Below, piece by piece: positions 14,139 through 21,900 of a stretch of DNA of 22,616 nucleotides. Origin of the DNA: WAPX01 sp964622075 (GTDB lineage Archaea; Halobacteriota; Archaeoglobi; Archaeoglobales; Archaeoglobaceae); contig CAZUMR010000037.1 of the NCBI GenBank assembly GCA_964622075.1, positions 1 through 22,616 of the forward strand, given 5' to 3'. The position numbers and the translations under genes are program-made. Position 1 is the first letter of the stretch; each line of letters starts with the position of its first letter. The notes under the pieces are model-generated. The model searched no databases and had not been told where the DNA came from. It saw nothing but the letters and a program-made list of their open reading frames with translations.

Positions 14139-14417
14139 TCAATCCTCTCCAAATCCATACTTCTTCAGTTCTTCAAGAGATACGGGCTTTGACTTCTCTT
14201 CCATCCACTTTTTACCTTCTTTTTCCGCCTTTTTTCTGTCGAACTTTTCCAGAAAAATTTTGTCCTTTTCAATTTTTTTTATAAATTTTTCTTCCACAGC
14301 ATAGAATTTCGATCCCACCTTCACTATGAGCTTTCCCCTGTGCAGATCGATGCTCTCACCGAACTGCTCACCGTCAACGTAAACGTACTTGCACACAAGT
14401 TCTGAACGTCTGCTCAT
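14139..14417 (-). CDS. Small conserved archaeal protein, possibly DUF5749-like beta-barrel
   Basis: A 92-residue protein from ATG 14417 (MSRRSELVCKYVYVDGEQFGES). A beta-rich first half with GKLIVKVGSKFYAVEEKFI is followed by a lysine/glutamate-rich helical tail. It reminds me of a small archaeal beta-barrel family often found beside pth2, but I cannot confirm this. A TTG at 14465 would add 16 residues. I prefer the ATG because the shorter form begins with the more conserved-looking sequence and a TTTTTATT element lies about 26 bases upstream, fitting a leaderless message. It is upstream of pth2 on the same strand, which hints at a translation-linked role. Confidence 0.7.
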   Translation of the reverse strand: MSRRSELVCKYVYVDGEQFGESIDLHRGKLIVKVGSKFYAVEEKFIKKIEKDKIFLEKFDRKKAEKEGKKWMEEKSKPVSLEELKKYGFGED

Positions 14418-14594
14418 GCCGGGTAGAGAACGTGCATCAATAAAAACGTTTGTCTCTCTATTCAACCCATCTATCTATCCGGCAGTTATCAGTACTGTGA
14501 GTGCAAAGTAATTACAAACCCCTAAACATAAATCCTAAATGCAAATCCAAAAACAGAATAAAAGGCTCAGAATACTTAGAATAAAGCCCAAAAG

Positions 14595-15527
14595 TTAAAG
14601 ACTCATCTGGCATTCTGCGATGAACTCGGAAAATATTTTTCTGCTATTGTCTATTATAAAATTCGCGTATTCTTTCATTTTCTCACTCTCCATAAGGGTT
14701 TTGGTGGTGACAAAGTAAACACTCCTGTCACTTCTGAATCCCTCTATCCTCCTCGCCCTGACAAGTCCAACCTCACACGCTCTCCAGGATGCTATTAACG
14801 ATGTAATCGCAACCCCCATACCATTCGAAACCCCATGGAGCTGGGAGAAGAAGTCACTGACAACATAACCGATTTCAAAATCGTCTATGCTTACTCCGCT
14901 GCTTTCAAGAGCTTTTTTAAGGCTGCTTGTAATTCCGTAATCTTCTGTAAGCATTACAAGAGGATATTCCAGCACATCGTCGAATGTAACTCTTGCCTTT
15001 CTGCTCAGCGGATGGTCAGGAGGTACGATTAGAACGAGGCAATCTTTTCCAATTTCAGTGTAGTAATACCTTTCAAGATCGTTTTCAGGTAAATCTCCGA
15101 CGATTGCAAAGTCTGCTTCGCTACCTCCAAGTTTTTTCAGGCAGTCGTGGGCACCCCTAAGAACAATTCTGACGTCTATATTCGGATACTTGGCCTTGAA
15201 GAGCGTTTGAATCTGCGGAACAACGTATATTCCAACCATCCCCGAAGCAATTGTGATTTTCTCTCCCCTGAGGTTGGATATCAGCCTCCTCGTTTCGTCA
15301 ATGCTTTCAAGAACGGACTCTATGTTTTTCAGAGCTATTCTACCCTCTTCCGTCAGTGTTACTCCGTTCACACCCCTTTTCAGCAGTTTAGCCCCGTAAA
15401 ACTCTTCAAGAGAATTAATCTGAAAGCTAACGGAGCTTATGGACATCCCCAGCTCTTTTGCAGCTTTTTTCAAGCTACCCTTTTCAACTACAGTGAGGAA
15501 AGTCCGCATGAAGTCGACTCTGACCAT
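14595..15527 (-). CDS. LysR-type transcriptional regulator
   Basis: DNA-binding regulator of bacterial LysR type, 310 residues from ATG 15527. The N-terminal winged helix-turn-helix (MRTFLTVVEKGSLKKAAKELGMSISSVSFQINSLE) is complete. A linker helix and a periplasmic-binding-like effector domain follow (ITIASGMVGIYVVPQIQTLFKAKYPNIDVRI, DFAIVGDLPE, GVSNGMGVAIT). The ligand is unknown. A TTG at 15548 would add seven residues but overlaps the TATA-like TTAAAAATT. About 45 bases upstream of the ATG is a 7-6-7 inverted repeat that is probably its own operator. The gene is not obviously coupled to ribB, although both are on the minus strand. Confidence 0.92.
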   Translation of the reverse strand: MVRVDFMRTFLTVVEKGSLKKAAKELGMSISSVSFQINSLEEFYGAKLLKRGVNGVTLTEEGRIALKNIESVLESIDETRRLISNLRGEKITIASGMVGIYVVPQIQTLFKAKYPNIDVRIVLRGAHDCLKKLGGSEADFAIVGDLPENDLERYYYTEIGKDCLVLIVPPDHPLSRKARVTFDDVLEYPLVMLTEDYGITSSLKKALESSGVSIDDFEIGYVVSDFFSQLHGVSNGMGVAITSLIASWRACEVGLVRARRIEGFRSDRSVYFVTTKTLMESEKMKEYANFIIDNSRKIFSEFIAECQMSL

Positions 15528-15570
15528 GAAAAAACGGCTGGAAATCAATTTTTAAGTTTTTCGATAGGTA

Positions 15571-15590
15571 TTTCGAAAAAATATTCGAAA
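15571..15590. promoter_or_regulatory. Inverted repeat TTTCGAA-N6-TTCGAAA, likely LysR-type operator
   Basis: Perfect 7-base arms around AAAATA, upstream of the TATA-like element of the LysR-type gene; LysR regulators commonly bind a T-N11-A dyad beside their own gene. A partial extra half-site (TTTTCGAT) lies closer to the promoter, at about 15558. The site also lies just past the end of ribB. Confidence 0.6.
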
Positions 15591-15592
15591 CA

Positions 15593-16342
15593 CTATATGA
15601 ATAATTTAGCTTTTATTTCCTTGAATTCAGCATAACAGGAAACTATGTCCTTACCCTCAACGAACGGTATGCCTCTCTCTTCTGCGTAAGCCATTGCATC
15701 CTCTTTGCTTAAAGCTTTTCCTGTCCTGTCGTCGAGCATCTCGCATATGGCCACGGCAGGTGCTATTCCGGCCATTTGAGCAAGTGCCACACTCAGTTCA
15801 GTCTGACCGACCCTGTCATACGTCAGATTCTTGGCTGCTCTCAGGAGTGCTACATGCCCGGGACTCCTGAATTCCTTACCGAAATCGAAATCTTTACCGA
15901 GCATTACAGTATCTACTGCTTCACCAACCCTTCTTATCGTAAGAGCCCTATCTACATCAGTTATTCCGGTAAATGTATCCCTGTGGTTTACCCAGAGTGA
16001 AAAAGACGATCGGGAATCGTACTTTATGTCAAAGTGCAGAATCGACTTCAGCGAACTTATTTTCTCACTCGCAACCTCAAGCACGTCGTGCATGAAAGGT
16101 AAACCAAGTTTATCAGCTGCATCGGGATGTATCGCCACGCATATAAGCCCTCCACCGTCCTTTCTCAGCATAGCCACATCCTTCCATCCGACGTTAATTG
16201 CTGGAATCGCTATGTCCGTTTCACCCTCCCTGTCGTCGAAATCGTAGATCAAAGCGGGCTTTCCTCTTCTGAATGCTTTTAAAGCTTCTTCAACCCTGTC
16301 CATGGATTCCTCCTTGCTCAGAGATTCGCCTGCAACGTTCAC
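15593..16342 (-). CDS. ribB: 3,4-dihydroxy-2-butanone 4-phosphate synthase
   Basis: Makes the four-carbon unit of riboflavin from ribulose 5-phosphate, releasing formate. Motifs: acidic metal-binding loop YDFDDREGETD (about residues 33-43), GGGLICVAI, HRDTFTGITDVDRALTIR, and FRSPGHVALLRA with its conserved His; the end VALAQMAGIAPAVAICEML also fits. Two starts have good ribosome binding sites: GTG 16342 (GGAGGTG just before it, overlapping the rbkR stop) and ATG 16303 (AAGGAGG just before it), which omits 13 residues. The core is complete from either. It lies 12 bases after rbkR, in the same operon, so flavin synthesis and its regulator are made together. No GTP cyclohydrolase fusion is present. 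Confidence 0.97.
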   Translation of the reverse strand: MNVAGESLSKEESMDRVEEALKAFRRGKPALIYDFDDREGETDIAIPAINVGWKDVAMLRKDGGGLICVAIHPDAADKLGLPFMHDVLEVASEKISSLKSILHFDIKYDSRSSFSLWVNHRDTFTGITDVDRALTIRRVGEAVDTVMLGKDFDFGKEFRSPGHVALLRAAKNLTYDRVGQTELSVALAQMAGIAPAVAICEMLDDRTGKALSKEDAMAYAEERGIPFVEGKDIVSCYAEFKEIKAKLFI

Positions 16343-16354
16343 GACTACACCTCC

Positions 16355-17089
16355 TTACAAAAACACCTCAAGCTCCACGATATCTCCATCTTCAAGTCCG
16401 AGAACATCTCTAAGCCTGACGGGAGCTATTACTTCAAGCACGTCTGACGGGTAATGCGTTCTCTGGGGTATGACGAGAGCGGAATCTACCGGATCCTTAC
16501 AATCGCCAGCTTTGCTTATTTTGCAGAGAAATGCCTTGACCTCGCCAAATGTTCTGTTCTCAGCTGAAAATCCCTCTATTTTTATCCCCTCCTCCCTGTC
16601 AAGGAGTTTTCTGAAAAACATCTGCTCCTTCGGTATCTTCAAATTCAGGGTGCCGGGAAATGGATCGAATCCAAGTTTTTCGATAAACTGCCTTCTGTAA
16701 CCTTCAAGGGAAACGTAATACGCACCCTCTCCAACTCCCCCTGTAACTCTTCCTCTGATCACAATGGAATCTGGCAGTTCTTCAAAGATTTTCCTGTAGT
16801 CTATGTATTCCTTATGCAAGAGATCACGGCCCTTCTCAGTTATGACAATATACTGACCATCCTTGGAGATCGTCCTTTCAATGTATCCCGCATTTTCAAG
16901 TTCCTTTAACTTTCTTGCAGCAGTTTGAGTTGACTGACCGATCTTTTCGGCAAGCTCCTTGGAGCTTATCCTTAAAACTCTCCTCGTCCCGCCAAGCAGA
17001 GCAAGCTGTTTCAGAGTTTCAAGCATCTCAAAATTGAGAAACATCTCACTATTAAAACGTTTCGTAGTCCGGATTTGTGCTTTCAGCAT
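16355..17089 (-). CDS. rbkR: Bifunctional transcriptional regulator / CTP-dependent riboflavin kinase
   Basis: The C-terminal half (about residues 107-244) is the archaeal riboflavin kinase, which makes FMN with CTP instead of ATP. Its motifs are IRGRVTGGVGEGAYYVS, GFDPFPGTLNLKI with the metal-binding Thr-x-Asn, VIPQRTHYP, and EVIAPVRLRDVLGL. The N-terminal half (about 20-95) is a winged helix (KELAEKIGQSTQTAARKLKELENAGYIERTI). This is the domain order of RbkR, a known regulator of archaeal riboflavin genes. ATG 17089 is used; ATG at residue 16 or 22 is possible, because other RbkR proteins begin near the helix LETLKQLALLGG. It lies 33 bases after purF and directly ahead of ribB, one of its likely targets. 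Confidence 0.96.
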   Translation of the reverse strand: MLKAQIRTTKRFNSEMFLNFEMLETLKQLALLGGTRRVLRISSKELAEKIGQSTQTAARKLKELENAGYIERTISKDGQYIVITEKGRDLLHKEYIDYRKIFEELPDSIVIRGRVTGGVGEGAYYVSLEGYRRQFIEKLGFDPFPGTLNLKIPKEQMFFRKLLDREEGIKIEGFSAENRTFGEVKAFLCKISKAGDCKDPVDSALVIPQRTHYPSDVLEVIAPVRLRDVLGLEDGDIVELEVFL

Positions 17090-17122
17090 TCATACTTTCG
17101 CAAAAACAGTCCAAAAACAGAG

Positions 17123-18487
17123 TTACCTCCAGACTTCCTCTCCCGGAACGTAAACGGGATACTTACCTGTAAGGCAGGCCAAGCACAGTTCATTCTCTCC
17201 AGCTCCAACTGCCTTTAGCAGACCTTCAAGGCTCAGATAGGCAAGAGAGTCAGCGTGAATTGCCTCTCTAATACCCTCAATGCTTTTCTCACTTGCTATC
17301 AGCTCTTCTCTTGTTGACATGTCAATACCCATGTAGCACGGGGAGATTATTGGAGGGCTGCCTACCCTGAAGTGAACTTCTCTTGCTCCTGCATCTCTCA
17401 CCATATCAACGATCTTCCTTGAAGTTGTACCCCTGACTATGCTATCATCCACAAGAACGACCCTCTTACCCCTGACGTTCTCCTTAACAGCATTCATCTT
17501 CAGCCTGACTGAAAGCTCTCTCAGCCTCTGGTCGGGCATTATGAATGTCCTTCCCACGTACCTGTTCTTTATCAGGGCTTCAAGGTATGGTATCCCCGAT
17601 TCCCTCGCAAACCCTATTGAGGACGTTGTTCCACTATCCGGAACTGGAGAGACCATATCCGCTTCCACACTGCTCTCCCTTGCAAGTATTCTGCCTATAT
17701 CGTATCTGATTCTGTAAACACTTCTACCGTCAATTACAGAATCGGGTCTTGCAAAATAGATGTATTCGAAAACGCAGAAGGCTCTCTTCCCGGTATCGTT
17801 TATTCTGACGAATTCAAGCTCGCCATTTCTGATTATCACAGCCTCTCCCGGCATAACGTCCCTTAAAAGTTTTGCACCGGTAGCATCGAGGGCACAGCTT
17901 TCACTTGCTATCACATAGCCAAATTCAGATTCTCCCACACACAGCGGCCTTATTCCAAGCGGGTCTCTGTATGCTATGAGGGTGTCGTTGTAAAGTATGA
18001 CAAGAGAATAGCTGCCAACAAGTTTTGAGTCAAGAACTCTCAGGGCATCAACGACGTCATGTTTCATCAGAATTGTTGATAGGAGCTGAGCAATTATTTC
18101 GGTATCAGAATCAGTCATGAAGGCTCTGCCTTCTCCCTCAAGAACGCTCCTCAGTCCCCAGTAGTTAACAAGATTTCCGTTATGAGCTACAGCTATGCTT
18201 CCAACCCTCGAACGAACGAGTAAGGGCTGGGCGTTCTCTATACTTGACTCGCCAGTTGTTGAGTACCTCACATGACCGATAGCCAGACTTCCCCTGAGAG
18301 AACGGAGGATTTCAGGAGTGAAGACTCTCGTTACAAGACCCATTCCCCTGTGAAGTCTTATATCCCCATCACTGATTGCAATCCCTGCAGATTCCTGCCC
18401 CCTGTGCTGAAGTGAAAAAAGAGCAAAGTAGGCTATCTCAGCCGTTATGTCCGGGTCTTCACTGTATACGCCAACAATGCCACACAT
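17123..18487 (-). CDS. purF: Amidophosphoribosyltransferase (glutamine PRPP amidotransferase)
   Basis: First committed step of purine synthesis: PRPP and glutamine give phosphoribosylamine. I start at ATG 18487 because this exposes the catalytic cysteine as residue 2 (MCGIVGVYS) once Met is removed. The frame is open upstream for 14 codons, but a propeptide is not needed, and AGGT lies before the ATG. The glutaminase half has LQHRGQESAGI, IGHVRYSTTG, VAHNGNLVN. The phosphoribosyl half has VSPVPDSGTTSS and the PRPP loop VVLVDDSIVRGTTS. Cysteines in RAFCVFEYIYF, SPCYMGIDM and CLACLTGKYP suggest the iron-sulfur cluster found in the Bacillus-type enzyme. Length 454 is normal. Third gene of the lsm - rpl37e - purF - rbkR - ribB run. 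Confidence 0.98.
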   Translation of the reverse strand: MCGIVGVYSEDPDITAEIAYFALFSLQHRGQESAGIAISDGDIRLHRGMGLVTRVFTPEILRSLRGSLAIGHVRYSTTGESSIENAQPLLVRSRVGSIAVAHNGNLVNYWGLRSVLEGEGRAFMTDSDTEIIAQLLSTILMKHDVVDALRVLDSKLVGSYSLVILYNDTLIAYRDPLGIRPLCVGESEFGYVIASESCALDATGAKLLRDVMPGEAVIIRNGELEFVRINDTGKRAFCVFEYIYFARPDSVIDGRSVYRIRYDIGRILARESSVEADMVSPVPDSGTTSSIGFARESGIPYLEALIKNRYVGRTFIMPDQRLRELSVRLKMNAVKENVRGKRVVLVDDSIVRGTTSRKIVDMVRDAGAREVHFRVGSPPIISPCYMGIDMSTREELIASEKSIEGIREAIHADSLAYLSLEGLLKAVGAGENELCLACLTGKYPVYVPGEEVWR

Positions 18488-18530
18488 GTAACCTTTTCCT
18501 GTCCTTCCAGCAGACCTGCAGAAATCCAAT

Positions 18531-18569
18531 TTCAGTTCCTGTTCTAACTTCAGTTTCAGTTTCTGTTCT
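18531..18569. repeat. 24-base-period duplication across the rpl37e stop
   Basis: TTCAGTTCCTGTTCT at 18531-18545 and TTCAGTTTCTGTTCT at 18555-18569 differ in one base. The second copy covers the last codons and stop of rpl37e, and the first is in the spacer before purF. Confidence 0.75.
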
Positions 18570-18735
18570 TCTTCTTGTTAACCCATCTGTAACTTCTCAG
18601 CCTCTTGCTCCTGCCAAAACCGCATGCAGCACAGTAACCCTTCCTCCTGTGGAAGGCCACTCTACCACATCTTCTGCACTTTATGTGCACTCTCTTTCTG
18701 CCCCTCTTACCCATTGCAGCTGTTCCATCAGACAT
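18556..18735 (-). CDS. rpl37e: 50S ribosomal protein eL37
   Basis: A 59-residue zinc-ribbon protein of the large ribosomal subunit. The four zinc cysteines are C20-x2-C23 (KCRRCGR) and C35-x2-C38 (YCAACGFGRSKR), with the basic eL37 tail LRSYRWVNKKKNRN. ATG 18735 is chosen because GAGGTGAG precedes it and the next Met (residue 8) would drop the usual leader. It lies 31 bases after the Sm-like gene, an arrangement widely conserved in Archaea, and ahead of purF. The reading frame is short but the match to the family is clear along its whole length. Confidence 0.97.
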   Translation of the reverse strand: MSDGTAAMGKRGRKRVHIKCRRCGRVAFHRRKGYCAACGFGRSKRLRSYRWVNKKKNRN

Positions 18736-18766
18736 TTAACTCACCTCTACTTCCACAACTACCCAA

Positions 18767-18994
18767 TCATGCCTGCGATGGAGAAACGAACACCACGGTA
18801 TCTCCTCTGATTACAACGCTGCCAAGCTTTCTGACGACTTCGCCGTTCTGTATTTCCTCAGCGTTTTGGAGTACAAGGTTCATGTGTATGTCGTAGCCGT
18901 TCAGTATTCCCCTGAATTCCCTACCACCTTTCAGCCTGACGAGCACGGGTGTGTTCAAGGCCCTATTCAGCACGTCGAGCGGCCTGTTTGCCAT
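18767..18994 (-). CDS. lsm: Sm-like archaeal RNA-binding protein (Lsm/Sm1)
   Basis: A 75-residue Sm-fold protein that forms ring-shaped oligomers binding U-rich RNA. Both Sm motifs are intact: Sm1 with LVRLKGGREFRGILNGYDIHMNLVL (the uridine-contact D-x-H-M-N included), Sm2 with SVVIRGDTVVFVS (IRGD). It is nearly the same as A. fulgidus Sm1 as I recall it (PLDVLNR.L, NAEEIQNGEVVRK), which is the best species clue in the window. The ATG has GGAGGAG upstream. It heads the operon that includes rpl37e and purF and is divergent from the PUA-domain gene. Confidence 0.98.
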   Translation of the reverse strand: MANRPLDVLNRALNTPVLVRLKGGREFRGILNGYDIHMNLVLQNAEEIQNGEVVRKLGSVVIRGDTVVFVSPSQA

Positions 18995-19082
18995 GTTTGC
19001 CTCTCCTCCAGAAATGCTTTTAATGCTCTTAGTCCACTGCCTGCAATATTTAAAAATATCGGAGCTCCTTAGGGTGTGCGGT
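18995..19082. promoter_or_regulatory. Divergent promoter region for lsm operon and PUA-rpiA operon
   Basis: 88 bases carry signals in both directions. Toward the right, a TATA element ATTTAAAAATAT (about 19048-19059) sits some 28 bases before the PUA gene. Toward the left, CATTAAAAGC on the minus strand lies upstream of GGAGGAG and the lsm ATG. Confidence 0.55.
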
Positions 19083-19583
19083 ATGAAAAAACAGGACAGG
19101 ATGAAAATTCAGAGACTTAGAAAAAAAGAGGTCAAAGATATAATCAAAAAGCTCAGTGAATACGGAGTTAGTATTGAGAAAAAACCGGTGGATAGAGTGG
19201 ATATGGGTGACATCTCAGTGCTACTGTACGACGGAGAGCCACTTTTCATTGAGTACGAGGGAAGGATTTACTTTACAGTTTACGGCGTGATGAAGTTAAA
19301 ACCGGAAAGGTGGAAAGTCGTCGTGGATGAAGGGGCAATGCCATACATAATGAACGGAGCAGATGTGATGAAGCCCGGTATAGTTGAGGCGGATGAGGGT
19401 ATAGCAAGGGGAGATTTCGTTTACGTTCTTGTGGAGGGTAAGGAGAGCCCAATAGCCGTTGGAATAGCTCTGTGTGATGGAAGGGAAATGGTCAAGGGAG
19501 ATAAGGAAAGTAGAAAAGGTAAGGCCGTAAAAAACGTACATCACCTGAAAGACAGGATATGGAACAGCTTTTTTGGAAAGTAA
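19083..19583 (+). CDS. PUA-domain RNA-binding protein (MCT-1/Tma20-like)
   Basis: A 166-residue archaeal relative of MCT-1/Tma20, translation-linked proteins in eukaryotes. A basic N-terminal region (about 1-80; RLRKKEVKDIIKKLSEYGV) precedes a PUA domain (about 85-160; VVVDEGAMPYIMNGADVMKPGIV, GDFVYVLVEGKESPIAVGIA), which binds structured RNA. The start is ATG 19083, with GGGTG six bases before it and a TATA box about 28 bases upstream. The frame stays open far upstream, but that part runs through the promoter and looks non-coding. The stop is 19 bases from rpiA, so the two genes are probably cotranscribed. The exact role in Archaea is unknown. Confidence 0.92.
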   Translation: MKKQDRMKIQRLRKKEVKDIIKKLSEYGVSIEKKPVDRVDMGDISVLLYDGEPLFIEYEGRIYFTVYGVMKLKPERWKVVVDEGAMPYIMNGADVMKPGIVEADEGIARGDFVYVLVEGKESPIAVGIALCDGREMVKGDKESRKGKAVKNVHHLKDRIWNSFFGK

Positions 19584-19602
19584 AGTGATTTGAGGTGATT
19601 TT

Positions 19603-20334
19603 ATGGCTTTAAACGATAAGGGCGACGGGGAACCTGTAATTCCGGGAAAAGTTGCGGCAGCTATGGAGGCTGTTGAGCTGATAGAGGATGGCATGGTTAT
19701 AGGGATAGGGAGCGGCACAACTGTGGAGATTTTCCTCAGGGAACTTGGCAGAAGGATAAAGGAGGAGGAAATAGACGTTCTTGGAGTTCCATCATCATAC
19801 CAGTCAAAGTTGCTTGCAGTGGAGGCAGGGATTGCTCTTGTGGATCTGATAGAGTGCCCTGAGCTTGACATCTGCATAGATGGGGCTGATGAGGTTGACA
19901 GAAGGTTAAACGCTGTAAAAGGTGGAGGGGGAGCGTTAACAAGGGAAAAGATAGTGGCCTACGCTTCTGAAGAGGTTGTGTTCATAGTTGACGAGAGAAA
20001 GGTCGTTGACAAGCTTAGCTATCCTGTGCCCGTGGAGGTCATTCCGTTCTCTCTCGGATATGTTCTGGAGGAGCTAAGAAAGCTTCTGAGAGATTATGGC
20101 TCAAGAGGAGAGGTTTACATAAGACAGGGAACGGGAAAGCTCGGCCCGGTTGTCAGCGATAACGGAAACTTCATACTCGACTGCGAGTTTGGAGAAATAG
20201 AGGATCCGGGAGAACTCGAAATGGACATCAAGATGATTCCAGGAGTTTTGGAGTGCGGGATATTCACGAACGTTGCCGACAGGGTGATAGTTGGCAGAGA
20301 TGGCGGAGAAACGTACGAGCTGTCCGAGCCATGA
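19603..20334 (+). CDS. rpiA: Ribose-5-phosphate isomerase A
   Basis: Interconverts ribose 5-phosphate and ribulose 5-phosphate, linking to PRPP for PurF and to the RibB substrate made nearby. The 243-residue sequence has the phosphate loop GIGSGTT (34-40), DGADEVD (93-99) with catalytic aspartate, KGGGGAL (106-112), and the catalytic base Glu115 in TREKI. VEVIPF and the C-terminal GIFTNVADRVIVG are also typical. The first residues (MALNDKGDGEP) are a short extra leader, yet the start is firm because the perfect GAGGTGAT stands four bases from the ATG (GGTGA-TTTT-ATG). Second gene after the PUA protein. Confidence 0.98.
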   Translation: MALNDKGDGEPVIPGKVAAAMEAVELIEDGMVIGIGSGTTVEIFLRELGRRIKEEEIDVLGVPSSYQSKLLAVEAGIALVDLIECPELDICIDGADEVDRRLNAVKGGGGALTREKIVAYASEEVVFIVDERKVVDKLSYPVPVEVIPFSLGYVLEELRKLLRDYGSRGEVYIRQGTGKLGPVVSDNGNFILDCEFGEIEDPGELEMDIKMIPGVLECGIFTNVADRVIVGRDGGETYELSEP

Positions 20335-20355
20335 AGGTGTTGCAGAAAGCTGAGA

Positions 20356-20823
20356 CTACAGCCAGCCCTCAACAATGCTAACAACTTTTTTTACCGCATC
20401 AGGTATTGCCGATTTAACCCTTTCCGTGCACTCCGTGTCAAATGTGTAGGGGTCTTCCACTCCCACAGCCACAATTGCAAGTTTTCCGGGCATTTCCTCC
20501 CCAAAAAGCTCGTATCCAACTTTTAAAGATGTTGGAAGGGTAAGGCTGTGAGAGCCCGAAAATGAAACGGACGGTTTGAAGTCGTCAAGGGTCATAACCC
20601 TGACTTTTCCAGGCTCTTCTCCAACAATCCCATCGACGATTACAGCCCCATCGTAGCCTGTTATCTTGCCTATGATGTCAAAGTCCGTTGTCGTCATCAG
20701 CTCAAGATTTACAGCTATACCTTTCTCAGCAAGTTCCTTCGCTGCTCTTTCGGCCACCTTAAGCCCAACGCTGTCATCCCTGAGTATTGGATTTCCAACT
20801 CCTACAATCACTATTTTCGCCAT
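20356..20823 (-). CDS. Hydrogenase maturation protease (peptidase M52, HycI/FrhD type)
   Basis: Clips the C-terminal tail of a NiFe-hydrogenase large subunit after nickel is inserted. The 155-residue protein has the expected metal-sensing residues: Asp17 in VGNPILRDDSVG, Asp64 in AVIVDGI and His92 in GSHSLTLP. IVAVGVEDPYTFD is also typical. The target hydrogenase is not in the window. A TATA-like TTTTAAAC lies about 30 bases before the ATG. It converges with rpiA (21 bases between stops). With the candidate nickel importer at the left end, it fits a nickel-dependent lifestyle, although the two are 15 kb apart. Confidence 0.94.
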   Translation of the reverse strand: MAKIVIVGVGNPILRDDSVGLKVAERAAKELAEKGIAVNLELMTTTDFDIIGKITGYDGAVIVDGIVGEEPGKVRVMTLDDFKPSVSFSGSHSLTLPTSLKVGYELFGEEMPGKLAIVAVGVEDPYTFDTECTERVKSAIPDAVKKVVSIVEGWL

Positions 20824-20952
20824 TGATTGTCTTTCGATTCATGCTGTTTAAAACATTGAGTTGTCGCATTCTGGTTTTATGATTTATGAAATTTTGATGA
20901 AGATAAAGAAGTTAAACAGTCCGTTTTTATATTCCGGAAAGCTACGTGGTAA

Positions 20953-21123
20953 GCTAATAAAAAGCTTGTTGACATAGGAAAGTACTTGCTTCCTGTTGGA
21001 GTGGTTTTCTTCAACGAAGAGAATGAAGAGGGAGACCTAACAAGATCTAAGTATTGTGCCGTATGGTATAAAGACTATCCTTTGTGCGAATACGTTGCTA
21101 ATCAAAGACAGAAAAGTTTATAA
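20953..21123 (+). pseudogene. Possible 3' fragment of a gene, unrecognised
   Basis: The frame is open from 20953 to a TAA at 21121-21123 and encodes sequence that looks real (KLVDIGKYLLPVGVVFFNEE, then SKYCAVWYKDYPLCEYVA). No ATG is present; TTG 20986 or GTG 21001 could only start a protein of about 40-45 residues. A TAA in frame at 20950 stops it on the left. It is best read as the tail of a decayed gene in the 325-base gap between the protease gene and the gene at 21148. The family is unknown. A functional small gene cannot be excluded. Confidence 0.4.
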
Positions 21124-21147
21124 TATTCGCTGTATATATCATTTATT

Positions 21148-21900
21148 ATGAGTGGTAGTTTAGATACCCTTTTGAAGGAAATGCCTTTTGAAGAGGCGAT
21201 AAGGGTCGCTAATGTAGTTGCTGGTGGTCTCTCTCATGTTAAAACTATAGAAGATTGGAAAAACTTAGATGAAGATGATAAAAGAGGGGTCTTAAATGTG
21301 CTCCAGTATGAATATAAAGGAAATCCATTTACTACTTGGCCGACTTTTTCTAAAGATGAGCTAAGTTTTATAAATAATACTATTGGTAAGAATGATAGCA
21401 TATTTATGTTAGGGCATGTTCCAGTTCTTACACCTATTGCTGCGATAGGTGATTTGTATAGGGGAGATGAGGAGTTTAGGAAGGCTTACGATTACATAAT
21501 GAGGAGCGATGACGTTAAGCTCGAGACGAGGCATATCATGGCGGAATACCTTCAAATTAGCGATAAAGCTAAAGAGCTCCTGAAAAATGTCCTTGGCGAC
21601 AACTTCGAAAACCTATCCGAGTACGAAAACATTAAATCCTTCGTAAAAACCATTCTATCTGCTGTTTATAGATTCCTCACAAAAACCGCCGATATGGTAG
21701 ATTTTAGTTATGAGGACACAGAAACCGAGCTTAAAGGTGTCCACTATAACAATCTTTTTAGGTTAGGGTTAAATGTAATTATCCGAGAGAGAAAAGATTG
21801 GGAAAAAGTAGAAGATCTATGGTACCATAATATTAAAAACCTTATCTATCTAGCAAAAACCAGAATAGAAGAGGCTTACAAGACTTTATCCAACCTCTAA
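21148..21900 (+). CDS. Hypothetical protein, AT-rich accessory gene
   Basis: I do not recognise this 250-residue protein. It has no signal peptide; a moderately hydrophobic stretch (SIFMLGHVPVLTPIAAIGDLY, near 85-105) is too short and broken for a clear membrane helix. Most of the rest looks alpha-helical and charged, with clusters of aromatic residues (NPFTTWPTFSKDEL, EDLWYHNIKNLIYLAK). Codon use is strongly A/T-ended, unlike rpiA and the protease gene next door. TTTATAATATTC about 27 bases upstream is a good TATA element and there is no ribosome binding site, so the message is probably leaderless. Its stop overlaps that of the opposing coiled-coil gene by four bases. Confidence 0.8.
   Translation: MSGSLDTLLKEMPFEEAIRVANVVAGGLSHVKTIEDWKNLDEDDKRGVLNVLQYEYKGNPFTTWPTFSKDELSFINNTIGKNDSIFMLGHVPVLTPIAAIGDLYRGDEEFRKAYDYIMRSDDVKLETRHIMAEYLQISDKAKELLKNVLGDNFENLSEYENIKSFVKTILSAVYRFLTKTADMVDFSYEDTETELKGVHYNNLFRLGLNVIIRERKDWEKVEDLWYHNIKNLIYLAKTRIEEAYKTLSNL

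Noticed and set aside
18488..18529. 14-codon N-terminal extension of PurF as a propeptide
   Set aside because: The ATG at 18487 already places the catalytic cysteine at position 2, and the upstream codons cover the ribosome binding site and spacer.
18951..19082. Longer N-terminus for the PUA-domain protein
   Set aside because: The stretch runs through the TATA box of the same gene and the lsm ribosome binding site.
20890..20925. C/D-box small RNA suggested by TTGATGAAG
   Set aside because: A C-box-like motif is present but no matching D box or C'/D' pair was found at a fitting distance.
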